DNA of 64,000 bases from Ephydatia muelleri (lineage: Eukaryota; Porifera; Demospongiae; Spongillida; Spongillidae): the NCBI GenBank assembly GCA_013339895.1, contig JABACO010000027.1:1-64000 (forward strand), written 5' to 3'. Position numbers and translations under genes: made by a program. The notes under the pieces are model-generated. The model had not been told where the DNA came from and did no database searches. It worked only from the letters and a program-made list of their open reading frames with translations. This document shows, piece by piece, positions 55,309-64,000 of this stretch. Each line of letters begins with the position of its first letter. Within the stretch, counting starts at the first letter, position 1.

Positions 55309-57330
55309 CTAGAAAACAAAGTTGTTTTGTATTTGAAGCCACTGAAGTTCCACTCGTAGAAAGTTCCACATGAATCGTCTTGCGAGTTCAGCAAACACGA
55401 GTAGGGTAAAGATAGTGTCCCCGTGACCCGTGTGGCGCAGTACGGCCAAGGTCGTCTTTAGTGCCGTGGCCATCCTGAAGAACAGATTTGACCCGATCGC
55501 AAAGTAGTAAAAAAGCATCGCTTTGTAAAGGCGTTGCCTGCGTATGTGAGGCACTCTGTTAGAATTGAAGCGCACCACCTCCCAGTCCATCACCACGTCC
55601 CACGTGTGGCTGTACAGGATATTGATGGCGGCAACGACACCCCAGACTGCCACCCAACCCGACAACAGTGGGTTAAGCAGCTGCCCGATGCTCAGTGCAG
55701 TCCAGCGGCGGACGCAGGATTTAGGAGGGGGGGGGGGGGGGGGGGGCACGCTTGTGGGCGGGACCCCAAACACTCACAGCTAGGGGGTATGGGGGAGCGC
55801 TGTGAGCTCCCCCATCGGGGTCTGGGGCAGAGCCCCAGAAGCCAACGGTTTTTACGTTTTAAAACCTTCCAAAACTACGTAAAAATAATGATAATTAAAA
55901 ACCCATGCAATCATTAATTTTAATTCACACCGCTGCACACGCTATACAATAATTTTATTATTCATCAGTAGCATCAGTGGCTGCATCCTCCAAGATGAAG
56001 GAAAGCTTCATTCTCCGTGGCTGTTTGCTTGCAAAAGCATCAATTGTTTCCTTCACAGAAACGCTGATACATCTATGTACAGCTAGCAGGGCCAATCCAT
56101 TAATCCTTTCCCCCGTCATTGTGATTGTTGACCTGAGGTACGTTTTTAGCCTCCTTAGTCCACTGATGGAGCGCTCTGCCTCGCAACTCGTTAGATGTCA
56201 TAATATGAAGGATGGTATGATAGTTTGGAAATTGCTGCTTCCTACAAGCCCTTAGGGCGGACAAAAGGTTGCTTGGGCGACTTTCTTTGGAAGCAGCTGA
56301 CCAATAGAGCTGCATGATTATTGTGCTTCATGTACTATACTTACCAACGCTGATCTTTTACAGAAGAAATCAGTAATCACAGACGCCTTTCTTTTCTTTA
56401 CCTGGTTAACGCTAGCGTCAGATTGTTCTTCAATGGCAGCCATGATATGGTCCCAGGATTATAAATTATGTGTGATTAATTAATGAGCTCGAGACCATAA
56501 TCAATGTGATATATCTGACTGCGGTATTGTAATCAATTGATGGTTTTCAGTCGTGTATACCGTATGACCGCGTATGACCGCATCTATTCATTTAACGGGG
56601 GAGGGGGGGGGGGGGGGGGGGGGGCATAGGCCCCTTGTGCCCCCCCCCTCCGTCCGCCACTGCTGCAGCGTCGAAGGTTGCGTCAGCTCGATCGCTGCAG
56701 AGACCAATACTACCGCGACGGTCGTGATATACTTGACAGAGTTGACAATGTGTCTTGGACTCCGCGTCTCGACGAAACACCGCAGCGATTGGAGGATTCG
56801 CCACATCGCCGGAAGAGATGCGATGAGAGGTCTTATCGCGGTGGCGCTAGAAGAGCACGTGCCCAAAGGCGTCCCGGGGAACCAAGAGCCCACAACAAAA
56901 TAGCAGATCTAGGTCGAGTCCCACGGCGACTAAACTGAGCAATTGATCCGTGTACCAAACGTGAGAAAACAGAACGGGGAAGAGGGGCGACAGGATTACC
57001 TGAGAGGTGTGCTTAACGAAAAAGAAGCGCGCTCCTCTGACTGTTCAACACGTCAAGAGGGTTGAACAAAAATACAGCCAGCAGTAATCATTTGACGAAG
57101 GCAAAGAAGACGAGGAGGCCTACGCTCTCGATGAAAGCAGACAGAACCAAGAAGAGGAACATAAGCGCTCCAAAAAGTACGGTGAGGGGTCCCGCGGTAT
57201 TGAACACGTGGCTAGGGGTCACTGTGCCCATGGGTAGCAGGTGTTCGTGGCAATCTTTGCTTTGGCCCAACCCACCATATTCAGCCCAAGGAGGTAGGCG
57301 TATGTAACAACCAGATACTGCCCTCTGAAA
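55309..57330 (-). pseudogene. XPR1-like EXS-domain gene, interrupted and frame-shifted
   Basis: On the minus strand the pieces of an EXS domain appear in order: YAYLLGLNMVGWAKAKIATN (about 57305-57245), TVLFGALMFLFLVLSAFIE (about 57180), VWYTDQLLSLVAVGLDLD (about 56970-56905), and AMWRILQSLRCFVETRSP with VNSVKYITT (about 56810-56730). They continue with YSHTWDVVMDWEV (about 55620), QRLYKAMLFYYF and then RRFMWNFLRVELQWL (about 55375). W.LKMDW, P.KAYYY and RRFVWN.FRLE are the matching motifs of XPR1-type phosphate exporters, which move phosphate out of cells. The pieces lie in several frames and a hAT element sits in the middle (55703-56662). The SPX part is not in the window. It is probably a pseudogene, though short introns could explain some frame steps. 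Confidence 0.65.
55703..56662 (-). mobile_element. hAT transposon remnant, 960 bp
   Basis: The termini are CAGCGGCGGACGCAGG at the left and, in reverse complement, CAGTGGCGGACGGAGG at the right, the familiar short ends of many invertebrate hAT copies. Flanks gTGCAGtc and cTGCAGcg share five of eight bases at the same offset, as a worn 8-bp duplication would. On the minus strand about 56290-55960 the sequence reads in pieces RSISGLRRLKTYLRSTI, ERINGLALLAVHR and FASKQPRRMKLSFILEDA, the hAT C-terminal dimerisation region. The rest of the transposase is missing. Poly-G runs of 20 and 22 bases lie just inside the two ends. Confidence 0.8.
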
Positions 57331-57339
57331 AAGCGTATC

Positions 57340-57650
57340 ATCAAGTCAAAATTATCTCGGCCAGAGGCAAATAGGCTAATACACAGCGAGAAATCAATAA
57401 TTGGACCAATATTGACGCATTATTGGATCAGGATGATATCATCCTTGGTAGGCAATATGGGTAACAGTATTGGTTCAATGATTTAGGGGAACATGACCCA
57501 AACATGTGTACGCAATATTGATATAACACTGATAAAGTGTTGATCCAACCATGATAGCAGTCTTGTGCCAAGCATGATATACCAAAGTATTGGCCCAATG
57601 CTGTTATTACAATATTGGCCCAAGACCATATTACCTTTTAAGGCATCAAT
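57340..57650. repeat. Degenerate AATATTGG-rich stretch
   Basis: Many near copies of caatattgg and cagtattggcccaat are spaced 20-60 bp apart. It looks like an old satellite or a run of small palindromic units; no gene. Confidence 0.5.
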
Positions 57651-57972
57651 ATTACCTCCTTTTTAGGCATTGAAATTTTATTTGAAACAATACAGATTGC
57701 ATCACAATAAACTATTCTATTAAGTCCCTTGTTCTCTCTCCTTCTATTAGCACTGCGATCACCATATCCTCGAAGTAGCATACTCCACCAGAGCAATGGA
57801 CGGATGCTTTGCATCCACTCAACAGTCTCGATGGTCTGTGTACAACCCTGTGTTGGATAGCAGAAGCATTACCACCACATATGTTCACATACCTTGCAGT
57901 GTAACTGGTCGTTTGGAAAGCTGTATGACAAATCACCACCCTGGATATTTGCTAATACACACCGTTATTAAT

Positions 57973-58233
57973 TTAACTCACGTCCAAGTCACAACGACAA
58001 CAGCAAGTCAGTGTACTGGTGTTTGGATATCCAAAAGAGTTAGCCTGTGTGGATTCCACAAAAATAAATGATGTTCTCAAGTCAACTCACGTAGCCACAC
58101 GCATCCAAGTCGCAAGACTCCATACCGGTAAATGACAACACCAAGCGCACTGGTGTTTTGATATCCAAAAGAGTTAGCCTGTGTAAATTCCACAAAATAA
58201 ATTACGTTCTCAAGTCAACTCACGTAGCCACAC
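57973..58233 (+). repeat. Tandem duplication, period about 133 bp
   Basis: Two units share ggatatccaaaagagttagc, tctcaagtcaactcacgtag and the start actggtgttt. The second copy has minor changes. Confidence 0.8.
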
Positions 58234-58442
58234 CAGAGATATACCGGTACCTCTGGTCAAACGAATCCAACTCAAAGACAACACCTCGTCCTCATGTAAC
58301 CTGTCTATCTCCATCGCTTTCTCTTTTTCACCATTTCTCCACGGCACACCCAGATGCGCTCTAATAATATGAGAGAATTCCAATAATAACTTGGCATCTA
58401 AATACCACTAAAATGAAAAGGGACCGATACAATCACTCGCTT
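58234..58442. other. No gene seen
   Basis: Short single-copy stretch between the tandem duplication and the target site ACCGA of the next LTR element. Confidence 0.5.
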
Positions 58443-58447
58443 ACCGA

Positions 58448-58557
58448 TATTGTGTTCTCTCGAAACCACACAAACTAGTCACCAGGCGCAAAGTCAACAA
58501 AACACACACGTGGCAATCACACACTCATTTATTAATTATTAAGTTCAATACACTACA
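58448..58557 (-). repeat. 3' LTR (110 bp)
   Basis: It runs from tattgtgttctctcg to caatacactaca on the + strand. The extra tat at the left edge is needed for the ACCGA duplication to fit. Confidence 0.85.
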
Positions 58558-61500
58558 GTTCCTCCCTACTTAATCCACTTTGTAACGTGCAGGTGTTTTT
58601 ATCACCCGACCGCTTCTACTGACTCTCTGTCCTGGGGCGCCTTTCCTTGGACTTGATTGCACCTCCTCTTGTTTCTCTTCCTTGTTTGCCCCTGCTGCTC
58701 CTTTTTCTTCTGGATTCTCTTCCATTTGATCGTTACCTTCCTTTCCTCATTGCACAGGCACATTCCCCTCGTTATCTTGTTGCACAGGCACATTCCTCTC
58801 TTCTTGTTCTAACTGCTTGCTTCCTTCATTCCTGGCATCTAATGGTGGTGTCAGGTCATCCTTCTCTAGCAAAGGAACCCCTTCTGATTTACCTGAAATC
58901 CTGGTCGGTCGCATTTGCTCTGCATGACGCCTCCAAGTGTTGCCACCACTGTTTACCTTCACTTCATATGAACGTGTTCCTTTCTTCTGTGCCACGATGC
59001 CTGGCTGCCACTTTTCTTGACCAAGCCTATAGTCCCGTACCACCACCATATCTCCCTCTTCAAATTGGTCTTTACCTAAACGTCCTTGAATGGAAGCTTG
59101 TTCGGCTTGTTTGTTCAGGGCCCTTCCCGTTACATCTTGTCGTATCAAGGACAACCTTGTCCGCAATGTTCGGCCTAACATCAGCTCCGCAGGTGATGTA
59201 TTCGTCGTTTCATGCCTTGCATTTCTGTAGCTCAGTAGAAACCGCCCCATCCGTTGACTTAGCGTTACATTTCCATCTTTCTTCGAAGTCTTGAGAGCTT
59301 GTTTCATTGTCTGCACGAAACACTCAGCCAGGCCATTTGTGGCCGGATGGTATGGGGCACTAAGGACATGCTTAATGCCATTACTCTTCATGAACCTCTG
59401 AAACATATTGGACACAAACTGTGGACCATTATCTGTTACCAACTGCCGAGGAATGCCCCACCGACTAAACCTCTCTCGCAATGCTTCTATGGTGTGCAAT
59501 GCATCCGAGTCTTTCATCACAACCACTTCTGGCCACTTAGAAAATGCATCGACAACCACCAGGAACATGTGGGATTCAAACGGCCCAGCGTAATCCACAT
59601 GAATTCTCCTCCAAGGTCCTTCGGGGTATTCCCAGGGATGCACTGGAACCAATTGCTGATTTACCTTCATCCTCTGACACCCATCGCAGGATTTGGTCGT
59701 CGCTTCAATTTCTTGATCAATTCCAGGCCACCAAATATAACTTCGGGCTAGGGACTTCATCTTGACAATGCCCAAGTGCCCTGCATGCAGTTCCTGTAAC
59801 ATTGAACTCTGAAGTGACCCTGGAACTAAGACTCTCACACCCCACATCACACAATCTTGTTCAACTGACAACTCTTGTTGCGGAAAAAATATGGTTCCAT
59901 ATGTTTTGGCACTTCTGTTGGCCGTGTACCGCAATACTAGGGATAGCGTTGGGTCACGGCGAGTCTTCTGAGCCAGAGTCATTGCCGTCACAAGTAAGTG
60001 CTCAAGGTGCCTAATAAATGCACAGTCACCCAAGTCTTCATGAGTTTCCTCTCCATCCCTCCCCTCCAAGGGCAGCCGGGACAATGCATCGACGTTTGCA
60101 TGCTGTTCGGTACCTCGGTATTTGATTGCATAATCGTACCCAGACAAAAACACAGCAGATCGTTGGAGGCGAGCTGCTGCTGTTACCGACACAGTCTGAT
60201 CTGGTCGGAAGATGGCAGTAAGAGGTTTGTGATCTGTCTCCAACACAAAATGTCTACCATAAAGGTAGTGGTGGAACTTCTTGATGCCCCATACAAGTGC
60301 TAGCGCTTCCCTGTCAATCTGTGCATAATTTGTCTCTGCACTATTAAGAGTACGGGATGCGAAGCCAATTGGTTTCTCCATACCATCAGGGTATGTGTGT
60401 GACAGCACGGCTCTAATGCCATATGGACTGGCATCACAAGCCAACTTTAGGGGAACATCTGTTTGGAAGTGTGCAAGGACTTGATCTGAAGTGACCATCC
60501 GTTTTGCTGTTTTGAAGGCCTTGACAGCCTCGTCCGTCCATAACCACTGTTCCCCTTTCTTGAGTAAATGATACAGTGCTTGTAGCTTTGTTGCCAGGTT
60601 GGGCAGGAACTTATGGTAGTAATTCACAAGCCTGAGAAATGCTCGTAGTTGGGACACATTCTCAGGCTGAGGAGCTGACATGACTGCTTCCGTCTTGCAT
60701 GGTTTTCATCTTATGAAGCCCATCTTTGTCAATTTTGTGCCCACAGAACTCAAAACTGTCCTTCAAAAATTCACATTTCTTAAAGTTTGCCTTTAGCCCG
60801 TACTTGTTCAACCTCTGCAAAACCATTTCCACGATCTCTAGATGATCCAGTCCCCCAGCAACTAGGATGCCATCTAGCATACATTGAGTGTGTGGTATGC
60901 CCTGCAAAACTTGCTCCATCGTCCTCTGCCAAATGGCTGGTGCTGAGGCAACACCGAATGGAAGCCTGTTAAACTGGTAAAGGCCCTTGTGGGTGTTTAT
61001 CGTTAACAGCTTGCGGCACTCATCTTCCACTTCCATTTGTAGGTAGGCTAGTTTAAGGTCTATCTTGCTGAATACACTACCTCCGTTCATTGTGGCAAAG
61101 ATATCTTCGATCCGAGGTAATGGGTACCTCTCAACTGGATCTCTGGGTTCACTGTTACTTTATAGTCTCCGCAAAGTCTCACACCACCATCAGGCTTTTG
61201 CACCGCCACAATCGGGGTCGCCCACTCACTCCATGTCACAGGTGACAGGACACCTATCTGTTGTAACTTCTCCAGTTCCTTTTCAATCTTAGGTCTCATT
61301 GTGTATGGGACAGGTATTGCCTTTACAAACCTCTGGTTTTAGGGTCAGCCTAGCCTTCATTCCTACTAACTTACCCAGGCCGTCCTCAAACACGCTTGAA
61401 TAGTGTTCCTTCAGTCTCCTTAACCTTTCTTCCATCTCTGCTTTCTGTTCCTGTTTCAGTTCCATGTGTTTGATGTCCCTCTACTCTATGTTCACAACCC

Positions 61501-62638
61501 GCATCCAATCCCGTCCTAGTAATGGTGGCCCGGGTGAATCAACTACAATCAAAGGTAGCTTTTGGTATATCCTTCCTTTGATTTTCACATCCACCGTCAA
61601 CTCTCCCTTGGGTGTAATCCGTTCTCCTGAGTAAGTCTTTAGTTTCACCCTGGAGGGCTTTAATGCCAGGTGGTTGAAGCTTCTTTTGTATTCTCTGTAG
61701 GGTAATATGGATACCGCAGCACCTGTGTCCACTTCCATCTCGAGTCCCTTTCCTTCCATTGCAACTGTTATAAGCATTGGCTTATTCTCCCTAGTCTTCC
61801 GCAACAAGTCTACTCTTAGCCAGTTTACAACATTGATATGCCCTGTTACTTCACTATCTGATTGTGATTTGCTTTCTTCACTTATTGCATGGGTTTCTCT
61901 ACTGTTCCTGCTTTGTTGAAAAGGCCTCCTTTGTACTTTCCCTTTGTTTCTGCATATTCTGGCTATGTGACCACTCTTTCCACACACCCAGCACCGAATC
62001 TCCTTAGGTCTGCTCATGTCTGTGACTGGTCTTTTGAGCGCATTCCATTTGTAGTCCTTGCGGCTTCTCAATGTGATGGACCGGCTCAGGCTTGGCCTGT
62101 AGTTGTAGTTCGCTTGCATCTTTTATGGCCATTTCCTCCATTTCAGCTATCCCCAGTGCCTTTGCAAAATTCAGATCTGCTTTTACGAGTAGACGCTTCT
62201 GAACTGTTTGGTTTCGCATTCCACAGATCAACCTGTCTCTGAGAGCTTCATTCAACGCAGGCCCAAAATTGCAATGCTCCGTGAGTTTTTGAAGCTCAGC
62301 CGCGTATCGTTTGATGCTCTCTCCTTCCCGCTGATCACGTTTGAAAAATCGAAATCTTTCGCTGATTACGATGGGTTTTGGGTTCAGGTGTTTTCCACCA
62401 ATTCCCCATATTGTTTATCTCCAGGCTTTCCAGGTGCTGTCAACGAGCGCAACAGCGTAAACGTTTTTCCTCCAATACTTGCTAACAGCGCGTTCTTTTT
62501 ATCTTCAGCCACGTCGTTCGCCTTGAAATAATGTTCAATACGTTCCGCGTAGGTAGTCCAATCGTCGGTTGTATAGTCAAACTCCTCTAGGCGCCCAATT
62601 TTCGACGCCATAGATCCCACCCTCGGCCTCGTCGCTAA

Positions 62639-62751
62639 TATTGTGTTCTCTCGAAACCACACAAACTAGTCACCAGGCGGAAAGTCAGACACAAAACACA
62701 CATGTGGCAATCACACACTCATTTATTAATTATTAAGTTCAATACACTACA
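62639..62751 (-). repeat. 5' LTR (113 bp)
   Basis: The same ends as the 3' LTR. The adjoining sequence on the minus strand is TTAGCGACGAGGCC, in the place of the primer-binding site. Confidence 0.85.
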
Positions 62752-62756
62752 ACCGA

Positions 62757-63120
62757 TTCACACAGAACAGCGCGATATAGTCACTAACAACAAATCAGTG
62801 AAACGGCTCCACGTCTAGAAGCTTTCAACAATTTTCACCGTGTGTAGCTATAGTCACTGTAATAGAAGCTTTCACTAGAGACCATATCATTTTGTACATA
62901 ACGATGGCAGGGCATTCGCATTCACTCAGTGGCGTGGTGGTCGGGGTAGGCCAAGTAGGCCAGGCCCACCCTGCGCCATAAGAAAGGCAGGGCGCCGTTA
63001 GACCACGAGGGCGCCATTAATGGCAGCAATTGCGCAATCAGCTTAGCACAATAAACTTGCACTGAACCTGCAGGTTCCGTGAAATCACTCAGACCCGTCA
63101 AGACTGAGTACGAGTGCATG
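62757..63120. other. Flank with a CAGTGGCG-type transposon end
   Basis: tcagtggcgtggtggtcggg at 62926-62945 has the same start as hAT ends seen at 55703 and 63131. No gene was recognised. Confidence 0.4.
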
Positions 63121-63130
63121 TCCTGTCAAC

Positions 63131-63315
63131 TCAGTGGCGTATTTAGGGGGAGGGGCTCAGGCACCCCCCTCCGTCTCGAGTATGAAATAACATTAATTCA
63201 CGCGCTTAGTTACCTGCATCTGATGCGGGTAACTAAGCAGTGGCCTATCCAGGGGGGGGGGGGGGGGGGGGGGGTGGTGGGGGTGCTCCGGGTGCTTGAG
63301 CACCCCCCTCGGTCA
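63131..63315. repeat. Nested G-rich transposon ends with 23-base poly-G
   Basis: cagtggcgtatttagggggagg (63132-) and cagtggcctatccaggggg (63238-) are two similar ends in the same direction. Each is followed by gag/cag-cacccccctc. Between them the hairpin cttagttacc..gggtaactaag is found. The G run is 63252-63274. Confidence 0.5.
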
Positions 63316-63351
63316 AAATTGTAATCGTACATTATTAACGATAACGTGTGC

Positions 63352-63490
63352 CAAACAAAGGTATCGGACCTGAAGCGGACCCCCACTTTTCGTATATCGG
63401 ACCTGAAGTGGACTGCGCCCCCCCCCCCACTTTTCGTATCGGACCTGAAGTGGACTGTGCCGCCCCCCCACTTTTCGTATGGGGCCTGAC
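63352..63490 (+). repeat. Short tandem repeat, unit about 45 bp, three to four copies
   Basis: The unit contains tatcggacctgaagtggact and a C run followed by acttttcg; the C run varies from 5 to 13 bases. Confidence 0.8.
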
Positions 63491-63678
63491 CTTAAGCATG
63501 CCCCCCTCGCTGAAATCTTTTTTTTATACAGGATAGACTTGAAGGACTTGTTCAAATTAAAAGGAAACTTCTGGTGTCTCTTCAGAGCAAAACTATAATA
63601 AGCAGTTCAGCCGAATTATCAAGAGCGCTTCTTCTTCAATAGCTGTACTTGATTCATCTTAATCTTGTGTTTTCGATC

Positions 63679-63898
63679 AACGTCGTATGTTAAATGTTGA
63701 ATGTTACTGTTCAAATATACACAATACCTCACACGACGTACTCATGCAGTATACATGTACGCCACATCAGTCTCATATGTAACGTCTGAACGTCGTATGT
63801 TAAATGTTGAATGTTACTGTTCAAATATACACAATACCTCACACGACGTACTCATGCAGTATACATGTACGCCACATCAGTCTCATATGTAACGTCTG
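63679..63898 (+). repeat. Perfect tandem duplication, period 110 bp
   Basis: Two units, 63679-63788 and 63789-63898, read the same in every position I compared (start aacgtcgtatgttaaatg, end catatgtaacgtctg). Confidence 0.9.
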
Positions 63899-63928
63899 CA
63901 CTGCATGCTTTTCATTTCCAGAGTATGT

Positions 63929-63946
63929 GGGGGGGGGGGGGGGGGG
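63929..63946 (+). repeat. Poly-G tract (18 G)
   Basis: The last G run of the window, followed by cgccataatctatattgcc. Confidence 0.85.
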
Positions 63947-64000
63947 CGCCATAATCTATATTGCCTACCCAGCCAATAAATAGCCACCACACTACTGCAT

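Larger units (their letters stand above)
58448..62751 (-). mobile_element. Ty3/gypsy LTR retroelement with both LTRs
   Basis: Short LTRs of about 110 bp flank it, with a 5-bp duplication ACCGA (58443-58447 and 62752-62756). Minus-strand parts in order: gag (about 62610-62010), CCHC knuckle CWVCGKSGHIARIC (about 61990-61950), protease EVDTGAAVSIL (about 61735), reverse transcriptase (about 61290-60680), RNase H (about 60480-60080), integrase HHCC (about 59800-59680), integrase core (about 59620-59330) and a C-terminal domain with TRSYEVKVNSGG (about 58960). The PPT agggaggaac lies next to the left LTR. The LTRs differ at about four places, so it is young, yet the coding part appears broken about four or five times. 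Its family is close to that of the decayed copies in the ankyrin array and to the 1-3728 element. Confidence 0.9.

Noticed and set aside
63348-63555. Frames over the 45-bp tandem near the right edge
   Set aside because: They are produced by the repeat and C runs, with no likeness to any protein.
1-64000. tRNA or rRNA genes
   Set aside because: No cloverleaf or rRNA core sequence was noticed in a read-through by eye; this was not a computed search.

Overview
The window looks like the genome of a marine invertebrate, most likely a demosponge of the Amphimedon type. The grounds are short spliced exons with GT-AG introns, an ankyrin-ROC-COR-death protein of a kind common in sponges, very frequent TACATGTA palindromes, and dense Ty3/gypsy, hAT, Tc1 and fold-back elements. 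The species is an inference; nothing in the window names it.

The main host gene is on the + strand and spans at least 6.5-49.6 kb. Its 3' part is clear. An exon at 41390-41641 joins the last ankyrin repeats to a P-loop, a long exon at 47320-48916 carries the rest of the ROC GTPase and the COR region, and three short exons end in a death domain at 49612. Upstream are at least eight separate exons, each one ankyrin repeat of 33-34 codons in phase 0/0. Six of them (6486, 11818, 18381, 19460, 24910, 30839) are young copies. Their codons 15-33 and their upstream introns are almost identical, while codons 1-14 differ, nearly always changing the amino acid. Any one of these exons can be included or skipped without changing frame. 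This cassette array is the strongest candidate for an undescribed system.

The introns of the array consist of the same blocks reshuffled: a 340-bp block that always carries a gggaggagta-ccgtatccc start, 53-bp hairpins, a poly-C tract, a conserved 175-bp stretch next to the exon, and nine decayed fragments of one old Ty3/gypsy element. Later arrivals are a 2055-bp perfect-style palindrome with a 4-bp target duplication (25544-27598), a 211-bp insert with plant-type telomere-like repeats (9861-10071), a Ty3/gypsy copy at 1-3728 that runs off the left edge, and a complete LTR element at 34324-39402 whose integrase lies before its reverse transcriptase, as in the Gmr1 group. All LTR elements are antisense to the gene.

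After 49.6 kb the window is a patchwork: a non-LTR (LINE-like) remnant with an inverted 5' part, a multi-exon transposase-like gene on the - strand (about 51.8-53.3 kb), several fold-back elements, a decayed XPR1/EXS phosphate-exporter-like gene (55.3-57.3 kb) split by a hAT element, a Ty3/gypsy element with LTRs and a 5-bp target duplication (58448-62751), and G-rich transposon ends and tandem repeats up to the right edge.
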